Position numbers and translations under genes: made by a program
The notes under the pieces: model-generated
The model's database searches: none
The model's input: only the letters and a program-made list of their open reading frames with translations
What the model was told of the DNA's origin: nothing
From: ZYF759 sp046297455
GTDB lineage: Bacteria; Pseudomonadota; Alphaproteobacteria; Rhizobiales; Rhizobiaceae
Length of the DNA stretch: 64,000 nucleotides
Assembly (NCBI GenBank): GCA_046297455.1
Contig: JBKBIT010000011.1
Location: 62,001-126,000 of the forward strand
Direction of reading: 5' to 3'
Part shown: piece by piece, positions 1 to 8,768 of the stretch
Layout: each line of letters starts with the position of its first letter
Position numbering within the stretch: position 1 is the first letter of the stretch

Positions 1-1
1 C

Positions 2-112
2 ACGTCGATCATCCTGGCCGTGCTTGCCTATGCACGCATCACGGCCGGAAAGCTGATGGGCATGGCTTTGCTAGTCGGGTTCGGCGCCTATATTGCCAGC
101 TTCATCTATTGA
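2..112 (+). CDS. C-terminal end of a calcium/sodium antiporter (partial)
   Basis: The frame starting at base 2 is open to the TGA at 110–112 and gives 36 residues, mostly hydrophobic, ending GFGAYIASFIY. This looks like the last transmembrane helix of a CaCA-family K+-dependent Na+/Ca2+ exchanger. Such a gene commonly precedes the SDR–uvrC pair in rhizobia, and that context supports the call more than the short sequence does. The rest lies outside the window. Confidence 0.55.
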   Translation, partial: TSIILAVLAYARITAGKLMGMALLVGFGAYIASFIY

Positions 113-128
113 TAGGCTGGCTGAAGAT

Positions 129-887
129 ATGCGGATGCAAGGGACCGTTCTGGTAACGGGAGGCGCGAAACGCGTTGGAAAGGCGATCGTGGAAGACCTG
201 GCCGCACACGGATTTGCGGTCGCGATCCACGCGAACCGGTCCGGCAGGGAAGCGAACGAACTGGCGGCCGGGATTGCCTCGCGCGGAGGCAGTTCCACCG
301 TGGTCACGGCTGATCTGACAGACGAAGCCGCAACCAGGGCACTAATCGACCAGGCAGAGAAGGCGCTCGGCCCGGTAAAGCTTGTGGTCAACAACGCGTC
401 CTTGTTTCGCGATGACCGTGTCGAGGACGGTTACTGGCCCGATTGGGACGCCCATTTTGCGGTCCATGTGAAGGCACCCTCGATCCTGACGGCGGAAATG
501 GCCAAGCGCCTGCCCGATGGCAGCGAGGGGCTCGTCGTTAACCTGATAGACCAGCGTGTATGGTCGCTGACCCCGCTGCACTATTCCTACACGCTGTCGA
601 AATCTGCGCTGTGGGCCGCGACACGCACGATGGCGCAGTCGCTTGCGCCTCGTATCCGCGTCAATGCAATCGGCCCCGGCCCGACACTTGCCAACGAGCG
701 CCAGAGCCCGGCGGACTTCGATCGCCAGGCCGCTGCCGTTCTGCTGCGCCGTTCCCCCGACCTGTCGGAGTTCGGCGACACGATCCGCTGGCTTTGGCGG
801 TCGCGTTCGGTTACCGGACAGATGATCGCACTTGATGGCGGCCAGCATCTGGCCTGGGAGACCCCAGACGCGGTGGACACACACTGA
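129..887 (+). CDS. SDR family oxidoreductase (pteridine reductase/FolM-like)
   Basis: This is a short-chain dehydrogenase/reductase of 252 aa, cytosolic and NAD(P)H dependent. The Rossmann motif TGGAKRVG is near residue 9, NNAS follows in the middle, and the catalytic YxxxK is YTLSK. The C-terminal VTGQMIALDGGQ block is typical of classical SDRs. An in-frame ATG at 93 would add 12 residues overlapping the upstream stop region, so ATG 129 is preferred because it places the glycine motif right after the start. It sits 3 nt before uvrC and is probably cotranscribed. Proteins at this locus resemble dihydromonapterin/pteridine reductases, but the substrate cannot be fixed from sequence. Confidence 0.85.
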   Translation: MRMQGTVLVTGGAKRVGKAIVEDLAAHGFAVAIHANRSGREANELAAGIASRGGSSTVVTADLTDEAATRALIDQAEKALGPVKLVVNNASLFRDDRVEDGYWPDWDAHFAVHVKAPSILTAEMAKRLPDGSEGLVVNLIDQRVWSLTPLHYSYTLSKSALWAATRTMAQSLAPRIRVNAIGPGPTLANERQSPADFDRQAAAVLLRRSPDLSEFGDTIRWLWRSRSVTGQMIALDGGQHLAWETPDAVDTH

Positions 888-890
888 ACA

Positions 891-2951
891 ATGTCACGAC
901 ATCCGTCCCTATCCGTCGGCAGCAGGCCCCGCGAGGTCGATCATGACCAGCCTTTGGAAACCGATCCCGACCACATGACCGATGGCGACGACGACATCAT
1001 CGAAGAAGTCGCGCCCAAAACGCCTGCTCTTCAGATGGACTGGGACGATGGTGGCCGTCCGGCCGCCGGCAAGAGCGGCATCGAGCTGGTGCAGGCATTG
1101 GTGAAACGCCTGCCCAACGCGCCAGGCGTCTACCGGATGATGGATGCGGCGGGCAATGTTCTCTATGTCGGCAAGGCCCGCAGCCTCAAGAAGCGCGTCA
1201 CCAACTACGCCCAGGGTCGCGGCCACACCAATCGTATTGGCCGGATGATTCGCGAAACGGCGGCGATGGAGTTCGTCGTCACCCGCACCGAAACCGAAGC
1301 GCTGCTACTGGAAGCCAATCTTATCAAGCGCTTCCGACCGCGCTTCAATGTGCTTCTGCGCGACGACAAGTCATTCCCCTACATTCTTCTGTCGGGCGAT
1401 CATCCCTCCCCCGGCATCTTCAAGCATCGCGGTGCACGCAGCCGAAAGGGTGAGTATTTCGGCCCGTTCGCCTCTGCCGGCGCGGTCGGACGCACCATCA
1501 ACGCGCTCGAACGCGCCTTTCTGCTGCGCAGCTGCACCGATTCGGTATTCGAAGGCCGCAGCCGGCCCTGTCTCCTGTTTCAGATCAAGCGTTGCTCCGG
1601 GCCCTGCACCGGCGAGATTTCGGCGGACGACTATGCCGAACTGGTCAAGGAAGCGCGCGATTTCCTCTCAGGGCGCTCTGGCAAGGTGAAGTCGGAGATC
1701 GCCGCCGCCATGCAGCAGGCATCCGAAACGCTGGATTTCGAGCGCGCGGCATTGCACCGGGATCGCCTGGCGGCGCTGTCGCACGTGCAGGGCCACCAGG
1801 GCATCAATCCGCGGGGCGTGGAGGAGGCCGATGTCTTTGCCATCCACCAGGAAGGTGGGCAGAGCTGCATCGAGGTGTTCTTCTTTCGCACCGGTCAGAA
1901 CTGGGGCAACCGGGCCTATTTTCCCAAGGCCGATCCAGCGCTCGGACCTGACGAGGTTCTGGGCGCATTCCTTGCGCAGTTCTACGACGACAAGCCAAGC
2001 CCGCGTGCCCTGCTACTCTCGCACGAGGTCGAGGACCAGGATCTCATTGCCGAAGCACTCTCGGCGCGTGCGGGACGCAAGGTCTCGGTAACCTGTCCGC
2101 AGAGAGGCGAAAAACGTGATCTGGTCGACCACGCCCTCGACAATGCCCGCCAGGCGCTTGGCCGGCGACTGGCCGAGACGTCCTCTCAGCAACGTCTGCT
2201 GGCCGGCCTGGCCGAAGCGCTCGGGCTACCGGCGCCCCCGCGCCGCGTCGAAGTCTATGACAATTCCCACATCATGGGCACGAATGCGGTCGGCGCGATG
2301 ATCGTGGCCGGGCCGGAAGGCTTCGTGAAGAATCAGTATCGCAAGTTCAATATCCGCAGCGAAGACACCACGCCGGGTGATGACTTGGCGATGATGCGCG
2401 AGGTCATGGAACGACGATTCTCCCGCCTGGTCAGGGAGCATGGCGATGCCGACACCGCACCACCAGTTGACGATGGTGACGATGCAGCCCTGCCCGCCTG
2501 GCCTGATCTCGTTCTCATCGACGGCGGACAAGGGCAGATTAATGCGGTGCGTAGCGTTTTCCTCGAGTTGGGTATCTCCGACAGGGTCACTGCAGTAGGC
2601 ATTGCCAAGGGCGCCGACCGGGAGGCCGGAAGGGAACGCTTCTTCCTCGAAGGTCGCGCGCCGTTCACTCTCCCGGTACGAGACCCGGTGCTCTATTTCG
2701 TCCAGCGCCTGCGCGACGAGGCTCACCGCTTCGCGATCGGGTCGCACCGGGCACGCCGCAAGAAGGAGATGGTGAAGAACCCGCTGGACGAGATTCCTGG
2801 CATCGGCCCGACCCGGAAGCGCGCCCTTCTGCACCATTTCGGCACTGCAAAGGCGGTCAGCCGCGCCGGCATCGAGGATCTTCTGCGCGTTGAGGGCGTA
2901 TCGGAGGCCATGGCCCGCACGATCCATGACCATTTCCATACAGGCGGCTGA
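891..2951 (+). CDS. uvrC: Excinuclease ABC subunit UvrC
   Basis: UvrC is the nuclease subunit of UvrABC nucleotide excision repair and makes both incisions around the lesion. Of its 686 aa, the GIY-YIG domain lies near residues 75–160 (APGVYRMMD…VLYVGKARSLKKR). A UVR motif follows near 265–300. The RNase H-like endonuclease half has VEVYDNSHIMGTNAVGAM and DLVLIDGGQGQ. The C-terminus carries helix-hairpin-helix motifs (IPGIGPTRKRALLHHFG). About 60 N-terminal residues before the GIY-YIG domain are acidic and unconserved, and an ATG near 975 is an alternative start. It follows the SDR by 3 nt. Confidence 0.97.
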   Translation: MSRHPSLSVGSRPREVDHDQPLETDPDHMTDGDDDIIEEVAPKTPALQMDWDDGGRPAAGKSGIELVQALVKRLPNAPGVYRMMDAAGNVLYVGKARSLKKRVTNYAQGRGHTNRIGRMIRETAAMEFVVTRTETEALLLEANLIKRFRPRFNVLLRDDKSFPYILLSGDHPSPGIFKHRGARSRKGEYFGPFASAGAVGRTINALERAFLLRSCTDSVFEGRSRPCLLFQIKRCSGPCTGEISADDYAELVKEARDFLSGRSGKVKSEIAAAMQQASETLDFERAALHRDRLAALSHVQGHQGINPRGVEEADVFAIHQEGGQSCIEVFFFRTGQNWGNRAYFPKADPALGPDEVLGAFLAQFYDDKPSPRALLLSHEVEDQDLIAEALSARAGRKVSVTCPQRGEKRDLVDHALDNARQALGRRLAETSSQQRLLAGLAEALGLPAPPRRVEVYDNSHIMGTNAVGAMIVAGPEGFVKNQYRKFNIRSEDTTPGDDLAMMREVMERRFSRLVREHGDADTAPPVDDGDDAALPAWPDLVLIDGGQGQINAVRSVFLELGISDRVTAVGIAKGADREAGRERFFLEGRAPFTLPVRDPVLYFVQRLRDEAHRFAIGSHRARRKKEMVKNPLDEIPGIGPTRKRALLHHFGTAKAVSRAGIEDLLRVEGVSEAMARTIHDHFHTGG

Positions 2952-3050
2952 CCCAGGCGACTTTTGCGGATTGCGCCAATGTCGGCATGGCGGTTGACCC
3001 GCCGCATGCCTATCTGCTTTTTGTCTAGCGACCCAGGAACGGACCAAGCA

Positions 3051-3644
3051 ATGTCGAAGCAGGCATTCAATCTGCCAAATCTGCTGACCTATGCCCGGAT
3101 ATTGGCGGTGCCGCTGATCGTGCTGTGCTTCTTTATCGAGGGCGCGCTCGTGTCGAGCGATTTCGCACGCTGGACCGCATTGGCGATTTTCGTTGCTGCG
3201 AGCATAACCGACTATCTGGACGGCTATCTCGCACGCATCTGGGAACAGACCTCCAACATAGGTCGCATGCTGGACCCGATCGCCGATAAGCTCCTCGTGT
3301 CGACCTGCCTCCTGCTCCTGGCCGCCAACGGCACGATTGCAGACTGGTCTCTCTGGGCCGGCATCATCATCCTGTGCCGCGAAATCCTTGTTTCGGGCCT
3401 GCGCGAATACCTTGCAGCGCTCAAGGTGTCGGTTCCCGTCACCCAACTGGCCAAGTGGAAGACCACCATCCAGATGCTGGCGATCGGCTTCCTGCTGGTC
3501 GGGCCGGCAGGAGACATCGTCTTTCCCGCCGGCTACACATTGACGATCGGCATCACGCTGCTGTGGATATCGGCCATCGTCACGCTCTACACGGGCTACG
3601 ACTATTTTCGCGCCGGTCTGAAACACGTCATAGCCGATGATTGA
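3051..3644 (+). CDS. pgsA: CDP-diacylglycerol–glycerol-3-phosphate 3-phosphatidyltransferase
   Basis: PgsA makes phosphatidylglycerophosphate, the committed step to phosphatidylglycerol and cardiolipin, in the inner membrane. The CDP-alcohol phosphotransferase signature is complete: DYLDGYLAR, then GRML, then DPIADKLLV. Several hydrophobic helices follow. The frame is open upstream, but ATG 3051 gives MSKQAFNLPNLLTYARIL, which matches the family N-terminus and yields the usual length (197 aa). It lies 99 nt after uvrC and 9 nt before moaD, a rhizobial gene order. Confidence 0.95.
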   Translation: MSKQAFNLPNLLTYARILAVPLIVLCFFIEGALVSSDFARWTALAIFVAASITDYLDGYLARIWEQTSNIGRMLDPIADKLLVSTCLLLLAANGTIADWSLWAGIIILCREILVSGLREYLAALKVSVPVTQLAKWKTTIQMLAIGFLLVGPAGDIVFPAGYTLTIGITLLWISAIVTLYTGYDYFRAGLKHVIADD

Positions 3645-3653
3645 GGGCCCGGT

Positions 3654-3905
3654 ATGAAGCTCGTCTATTTCGCCTGGGTGAGAGAGCGCATCGGCAAGGC
3701 CGAGGAAGAAATCGACCCGCCGGCCCATGTCGGAACCGCGGCCGACCTGTTGAAGTGGCTGCGTGAGCAGGGCGAGGAATACCGCCATGCCCTGGAGCGA
3801 CCCGAGATCATCCGCGTCGCCATCGACCACGAACACGTTGCCCATGATCACCCTCTGGCGGGAGCCGGGGAGATTGCGCTTTTCCCTCCCATGACCGGCG
3901 GCTGA
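3654..3905 (+). CDS. moaD: Molybdopterin synthase sulfur carrier subunit MoaD
   Basis: MoaD is the small subunit of molybdopterin synthase. Its C-terminal glycine is thiocarboxylated and supplies sulfur to precursor Z. The 83-aa beta-grasp protein ends in FPPMTGG, and the double glycine needed for activation is present. moaE begins 6 nt later, so the two subunits are made from one message downstream of pgsA. Confidence 0.95.
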   Translation: MKLVYFAWVRERIGKAEEEIDPPAHVGTAADLLKWLREQGEEYRHALERPEIIRVAIDHEHVAHDHPLAGAGEIALFPPMTGG

Positions 3906-3911
3906 TTTCCG

Positions 3912-4391
3912 ATGCCCGACGCCGTCATCCCTTCGATCAAGATCCAGACCGCAGATTTCGATACCGCGGCAGAGATCGCGCGCTTGAGCGATGGCCGGAC
4001 CGACATCGGTGCCGTCGTATCGTTCACCGGCTTGTGTCGCAGCGAAGAGGGGCGCCTGTCCGCGCTTGAACTCGAACACTATCCCGGCATGGCCGAGGAG
4101 GAGATCGGTCGCATCGCCGACCAGGCGCTTCAACGCTGGCCTATCGGCGCCCTTACCGTCATCCATCGGGTCGGCACGATCATGCCGGGCGAGAACATCG
4201 TCCTCGTACTTGCTGCTTCGGCTCATCGTCAGGCCGCGTTCGACGCCGCCGCATTCGTCATGGATTTTCTGAAGTCACGCGCCCCGTTCTGGAAGAAGGA
4301 ACACGGTGTCGATGGCAGCCAGGGCGCCTGGGTCGAAGCACGCGATGCTGATGAACAACGACTTGCAACCTGGTCGCTAAGTTCGGATTAA
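3912..4391 (+). CDS. moaE: Molybdopterin synthase catalytic subunit MoaE
   Basis: MoaE is the large subunit of molybdopterin synthase and converts cyclic pyranopterin monophosphate to molybdopterin. The 159-aa protein has the family features VVSFTGLCR near residue 35, LELEHYPGMAE, IHRVGTI and the lysine-containing FLKSRAPFWKKE segment. It is paired with moaD 6 nt upstream. An 87-nt gap separates it from the next gene. Confidence 0.95.
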   Translation: MPDAVIPSIKIQTADFDTAAEIARLSDGRTDIGAVVSFTGLCRSEEGRLSALELEHYPGMAEEEIGRIADQALQRWPIGALTVIHRVGTIMPGENIVLVLAASAHRQAAFDAAAFVMDFLKSRAPFWKKEHGVDGSQGAWVEARDADEQRLATWSLSSD

Positions 4392-4478
4392 CCACTGACG
4401 CCATTGTTGCTTCTGTGTTAGGCGTTTCTTGAACAGAGATCGATTAATGTGCACGCCTGTTTTGGCTAGGGCGGGCGC

Positions 4479-5966
4479 ATGCAGTTAGGGCTGCTGACTT
4501 CTGCGGATTTCTTGCTCGATCGACAATGGTTGTCGATTGTCGGCATTGGCGTGTTCGTCGCCGCGTTGACGGCCCTTCTCTGGTATCGCGGTCTCTATCT
4601 TTCCATCCGCGACGAGAACCGGAACGCCCGGGAGCTGATCGAAAACCTGTCGGAAGGGATTTACCGCTCGACGTTGGAGGGAGGTATTCTATCCGCAAAC
4701 CCTGCCCTCGCCCGCCTCAACGGTTGCGACAGTATTGAAGAACTCCGCGCGTTGGTGAACGACATCGGTGCTGAGTGGTATGTTGCGCCCGGGCGCCGCG
4801 ACCAGTTTCGCCGCATTCTCATGCGGGATGGGCAGGTCAAGGATTTCGTGTCCGAAGTCTATCGTTACGGTACGCGCGAACGCATCTGGGTTGTCGAGAG
4901 CGCGCGACTGGTCCGCGATCCGATCAGCGCACGGCCGCTCTACTACGAGGGATCTGTCCGTGAAATCACCGAGACGGTGAAACGCCTCCAGCTTGAGCAG
5001 TTCTATAACAAGCTGATCAACCAGGTGCCTGGTGGCCTGTTTCAGGTCATGCGGGATGCCGATGGAACGGGCCGGATCAATTTCGTCAGCCCAGGCTTTC
5101 GCACGATCATGGGTCTTGATGGAGAGGACACCCCGCCCCCCATGGAGGATTTCTTTGCGATGATCGCGCCCGATCATCGTAACGAATTCCGCGCCGCGAT
5201 AGGCAGGTCGGCCCGCGAACAGTCGCGGCTGGAATTTGAATGCGAAGCGGTCGATGGCAAGGGCGTCCGCAAATGGATACGAATCGCCGCCACTCCGGAG
5301 GCGGACGACGATAGCGTCATCTGGCATGGGTATTTGACAGATTGCTCGCTTCGCAAGCAGCACGAACTTGCCATCGAACGTTTGGCCTATAACGATCCTT
5401 TGACCGATCTGCCCAACCGCCGCATGCTGCTGGAACGGGTCGGAAGCGCGGTTCGCAAATGCGCTCGCACCCGTCGCCACGGTGCACTGCTTTTCCTCGA
5501 TCTCGACAATTTCAAGGAACTGAACGACGGCCACGGCCATCATGCCGGCGACGCATTTCTCAAGCTCGTGGCTGAACGCCTGAAATCATGTGCTGGCGAA
5601 AACACCGTCGTAGCGCGAATGGGCGGGGACGAATTTGTGGTGCTGATAGAGAACGCTGGAAAGGACCAGGCTCGTGCCGCACAGATGGCCATGCGAATGG
5701 CCAGCCAGTTACTGGCAGAACTCAGACGTCCCTACGATGTACAGGGTATAAGCCACGTGGCGTCGGCCAGCATCGGTCTCGTCGTGTTCGACGGACTGGC
5801 TGACTCGGCCGACGACATCTTGAGAAAGGCCGATATCGCCATGTATCGGGTCAAGGCCACCGGTCGTGACGGCCTGGCGCTTTTCGATGGTGGAGATGCG
5901 GAACCCCTGCCGCAAGTGCCGCCCCGCCAGAAGGTGGCGCGGCGGCAGCGGCGCCTCAGCGCATAG
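4479..5966 (+). CDS. Membrane PAS–PAS–GGDEF diguanylate cyclase
   Basis: This is a probable c-di-GMP synthase of 495 aa. One transmembrane helix lies near residues 18–40. Two PAS-like modules follow, near 47–165 and 170–290, each closing with a PAC-type segment (YEGSVREITE, WHGYLTDCS). The GGDEF domain spans about 300–465, with DLDNFKELND, HHAGD and an intact ARMGGDEF active site. The residues that would form the RxxD inhibitory site are GENT, so product inhibition through that site is not expected. No EAL domain is present. It converges on ndk with only 3 nt between stops. Confidence 0.9.
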   Translation: MQLGLLTSADFLLDRQWLSIVGIGVFVAALTALLWYRGLYLSIRDENRNARELIENLSEGIYRSTLEGGILSANPALARLNGCDSIEELRALVNDIGAEWYVAPGRRDQFRRILMRDGQVKDFVSEVYRYGTRERIWVVESARLVRDPISARPLYYEGSVREITETVKRLQLEQFYNKLINQVPGGLFQVMRDADGTGRINFVSPGFRTIMGLDGEDTPPPMEDFFAMIAPDHRNEFRAAIGRSAREQSRLEFECEAVDGKGVRKWIRIAATPEADDDSVIWHGYLTDCSLRKQHELAIERLAYNDPLTDLPNRRMLLERVGSAVRKCARTRRHGALLFLDLDNFKELNDGHGHHAGDAFLKLVAERLKSCAGENTVVARMGGDEFVVLIENAGKDQARAAQMAMRMASQLLAELRRPYDVQGISHVASASIGLVVFDGLADSADDILRKADIAMYRVKATGRDGLALFDGGDAEPLPQVPPRQKVARRQRRLSA

Positions 5967-5969
5967 GCC

Positions 5970-6392
5970 TCAGCCGACGATTTCGGTCTGAGCGAACCAG
6001 TACGCGATTTCCTCGGCAGCGGTTTCCGGCGCATCGGAACCGTGGACCGAATTCTCGCCGATCGACTCGGCGAAGGCCTTGCGGATGGTGCCCTCTGCCG
6101 CATCGGCGGGGTTGGTGGCGCCCATCACTTCACGGTTCTTGGCGATGGCATTCTCGCCTTCCAGAACCTGGACGATGGTCGGGCCCGAGCACATGAAGTC
6201 GCACAGTTCGCCAAAGAAGGGGCGGTCCTTGTGCACCGCATAAAAGCCTTCGGCCTCGCGGCGGCTCATCCATACCCGCTTCGATGCGACGACGCGGAGG
6301 CCCGCATCCTCAAGCATCTTGGTGATCGCGCCGGTCAGGTTGCGCTTGGTCGCATCCGGCTTGATCATCGAAAAGGTGCGCTCGATCGCCAT
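5970..6392 (-). CDS. ndk: Nucleoside diphosphate kinase
   Basis: Ndk transfers the gamma phosphate from ATP to nucleoside diphosphates through a phosphohistidine and so balances NTP and dNTP pools. The 140-aa length is typical. ERTFSMIKPDA opens the fold, GPTIVQVLEGENAI is the nucleotide-binding region, and NSVHGSD contains the catalytic histidine. It lies downstream of the GST gene on the same strand with a 74-nt gap. Confidence 0.97.
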   Translation of the reverse strand: MAIERTFSMIKPDATKRNLTGAITKMLEDAGLRVVASKRVWMSRREAEGFYAVHKDRPFFGELCDFMCSGPTIVQVLEGENAIAKNREVMGATNPADAAEGTIRKAFAESIGENSVHGSDAPETAAEEIAYWFAQTEIVG

Positions 6393-6466
6393 GTGATTTC
6401 CTTTGATTGTTGAAAGGGGAGAAGATGGCGGGGTCTATACAGCCGCGCCCCAGAACTGTGAAGGGG

Positions 6467-7156
6467 TCATGCGGCCTTCACGCGCGCACCAAGCCCGCCA
6501 TGCAGCGAAAGACAGGTCTCGAACCATCTGCCGACCGGGTCGCCGTCCTGCAACACCCGGAACGGCGAGGCAACCCTGGCCCACTGCAGCATGCCGGCGA
6601 CCACATAGTCGCAAAACAGCGCCCTGTCGCCACCGAGAAAAGGCTGCACGGTCAAGGTTGCCCGCACCGGCTCCAGACACTTGGCCAGTGTCTCGAGCCT
6701 TCCCTCGCGCCCGAGTGCGATGTCCTCCAGACGATTGCCGAACCGCGCTTCCCGGGTGGCACGAAAATAGGCCTTGTCGTCGTCGTCGAGCAGCTCGTGG
6801 ATATCCATCAACAGCATGGATGACAGGAGCGGCGCCAGCATCGATTGCGACCAGCGCTCGATGAACCGCGCCATTGCCTTGCCGCCTTCGCCGAGGAAGA
6901 GCGACGGCCTGTTGGGATAGGTCTCCTCCAGATAGAGCGCTATCGCAAAACTCTCGGCGACAACGGTCTCGCCATCGCGGATGACAGGGATCGTCTTTGA
7001 AAAACCACTCTCCACCTGGGGTATTTCCGTGAACGAGGTGGGCACGCTCTCGAAGTCCAGTCCCTTGTGGGCAAGCGCAAAGGCAACCTTCCAGCAGTGC
7101 GGGCTGAACGGCCGGGTCCGGTCCTTGCCCACAAGATCGTACAGACGGATGGTCAT
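6467..7156 (-). CDS. Glutathione S-transferase family protein
   Basis: This is a cytosolic GST-fold protein of 229 aa. The thioredoxin-like N-terminal domain (MTIRLYDLVGKD, RPFSPHCWKVAFAL) carries SPHCW, so a Ser or Cys may act as the glutathione-activating residue. TIPVIRDGETVVAESFAIALYLEE is the conserved cis-Pro and GSH-gamma-Glu binding segment. The C-terminal helical domain follows. The frame is open further upstream, but the ATG at 7156 gives the expected start. It is divergent from the DinB-like gene, with 62 nt between starts. Confidence 0.88.
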   Translation of the reverse strand: MTIRLYDLVGKDRTRPFSPHCWKVAFALAHKGLDFESVPTSFTEIPQVESGFSKTIPVIRDGETVVAESFAIALYLEETYPNRPSLFLGEGGKAMARFIERWSQSMLAPLLSSMLLMDIHELLDDDDKAYFRATREARFGNRLEDIALGREGRLETLAKCLEPVRATLTVQPFLGGDRALFCDYVVAGMLQWARVASPFRVLQDGDPVGRWFETCLSLHGGLGARVKAA

Positions 7157-7218
7157 TGGCAGAAATCCCCCCGCAATGTAGTGCTCGCCATAATTACCGC
7201 ACCTATGGGGCAACTTCC

Positions 7219-7731
7219 ATGCATCAGCATTTTGCAATGATGGCGGCCTACAATCGCTGGGCGAACCGGCTCGTCTACGCCGCGGCGGGCGATCTCGCCC
7301 CCGCAGATCTGGTACGTCCGACCGGCGCCTTTTTCGGTTCCCTTCTCAACACGCTGAACCACGTCCTGGTCGCTGACCGCATCTGGCTGAAGCGCTTCAC
7401 CGGCGAGGGCGATGCACCCAAGCAGCTGGACGCGATTCTCTACAACGACCTCGCCGAGCTGACAGCAGCGCGCGAGGACGAGGACCAGCGCATCGTTTCC
7501 TGGATCGGCAGCCTGGACGCGGAAAAGCTGGCCGGCCGTTTCACCTATACGACGGCGACCGACATGCGAACCGTGTCGCAGCGCCTCGCTCCGGCGCTCG
7601 CCCATTTCTTCAATCATCAGACACATCATCGCGGTCAGGCCCACATGATCCTGACGTCGCTCGGCGCCCCCTCGCTGGCGCTCGACCTGATCTATTTTCA
7701 GCGCACGGAGGAAGGCCGGCCCTTCGCCTGA
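7219..7731 (+). CDS. DinB family protein
   Basis: This is a four-helix-bundle protein of the DinB/YfiT superfamily, 170 aa. The metal-binding histidines are visible in LNTLNHVLVADRIW and in HFFNHQTHHRGQAHMILTSLG, the classic DinB block. Members bind a divalent metal, and some are thiol-dependent transferases, but the role of this one is unknown. ATG 7219 is chosen because it begins MHQHFAMMAAYNRWAN, the family N-terminus. It converges on the lipid kinase gene with abutting stops. Confidence 0.88.
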   Translation: MHQHFAMMAAYNRWANRLVYAAAGDLAPADLVRPTGAFFGSLLNTLNHVLVADRIWLKRFTGEGDAPKQLDAILYNDLAELTAAREDEDQRIVSWIGSLDAEKLAGRFTYTTATDMRTVSQRLAPALAHFFNHQTHHRGQAHMILTSLGAPSLALDLIYFQRTEEGRPFA

Positions 7732-8652
7732 TCACGCCCGCAGGCGGATAGCACCCGCCAGAATGCTGATCCTCGCGGGCAGGAATCCTGTCGTCTCGCC
7801 ATCGGCTTCAAGCCCGACCCGGCCTGCCGGCGTCTCCACCTCGATGTGGCGCCCACGCGCGAACGAACAGATGTCTAGATTGCGGTGCGAGCCGTCATAG
7901 ACGCGTCTCAGCGCCCTGATCAGGCTCAGCCGGCCTGCATCGCGAACTGTGACGACATCGAACACCCTGTCATCCATCAGCGCGTCCGGTGCAATGCGCA
8001 TGCCGCCGGCAAAGGAATGGTTGTTGGCCACCGCCACCAGCGGCGAGGCACCGCAAAAGACCTCTTTTCCGTCAACCCGCAGCACCAGATGCGGCGCCTG
8101 CAGGCGCGCCAGTTCCTTCAGCGTGTGCCAGGCAAACAGCAATTTGCCCGGCAATAGTCGCTTTGCCGACGCGTTGACGGCAAAGGCAATGTCGGCCGAA
8201 ATACCGATACTGGCGATGTTGATGAAGTGACGCATCACTGGCCTGCCGTCATCCCCCACACATTCGATCATCCCGGCATCGACAGGTCGCGCGGGACCGT
8301 CGGCGATCCGCGCCGCGATCGCACTGGCGTCAGCCCCAAGCTTGAGCGTTCGCGCAAGGTCGGCCCCGGTGCCCACCGGCGCTATGCCAAGCTCCACCGA
8401 TCGCGCTGCCTCACCCTGGCTCAGCATTCCGTCAACGATCTCGCCGACCGTACCGTCTCCGCCGGCCGCGATGAGTAGATCCACCCCATCTCCGACAAGC
8501 TGCGCAGCCAGCGCCCTTCCCTCGCCCTGACGCGTGGTGAAGGCCACTTCGAGCGGTCCCAGCCTATGGCGCAGCGCAGCCTCGAAACCGGGCCACATCC
8601 GCGCCATGCGCCCGCCTCCCGCGACGGGATTGACGATCACGCCAACTTTCAA
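7732..8652 (-). CDS. Diacylglycerol kinase-like lipid kinase (YegS/DagK family)
   Basis: This probable lipid kinase belongs to the DAGK catalytic-domain family, 306 aa. VGVIVNPVAGGG is the N-terminal phosphate-binding block and AAGGDGTVGEIVDGML is the invariant GGDGT motif. The frame runs further upstream, but homology begins at a TTG at 8650–8652, read as LKVGVIVNP, which is preceded by a G-rich ribosome-binding site. A TTG start is therefore proposed. It is divergent from the ABC-F gene. Substrates in this family include diacylglycerol, phosphatidylglycerol and sphingosine. Confidence 0.85.
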   Translation of the reverse strand: MKVGVIVNPVAGGGRMARMWPGFEAALRHRLGPLEVAFTTRQGEGRALAAQLVGDGVDLLIAAGGDGTVGEIVDGMLSQGEAARSVELGIAPVGTGADLARTLKLGADASAIAARIADGPARPVDAGMIECVGDDGRPVMRHFINIASIGISADIAFAVNASAKRLLPGKLLFAWHTLKELARLQAPHLVLRVDGKEVFCGASPLVAVANNHSFAGGMRIAPDALMDDRVFDVVTVRDAGRLSLIRALRRVYDGSHRNLDICSFARGRHIEVETPAGRVGLEADGETTGFLPARISILAGAIRLRA

Positions 8653-8768
8653 GTTACCCCCCAAGGTCCAACAGACCGAGCACCTTTCGTCCCTCAATCG
8701 TGGCTCCAGCGCAAGCCTATCGCGCTCTCCCCCTTGCGCGCGCCTCAAGGCTCCGCCAAACAGGCGCC

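Noticed and set aside
2226..4226. 666-codon open frame antisense to uvrC–pgsA–moaD–moaE
   Set aside because: It spans four well-recognised genes on the other strand, has no family features, and is explained by high GC and codon bias.
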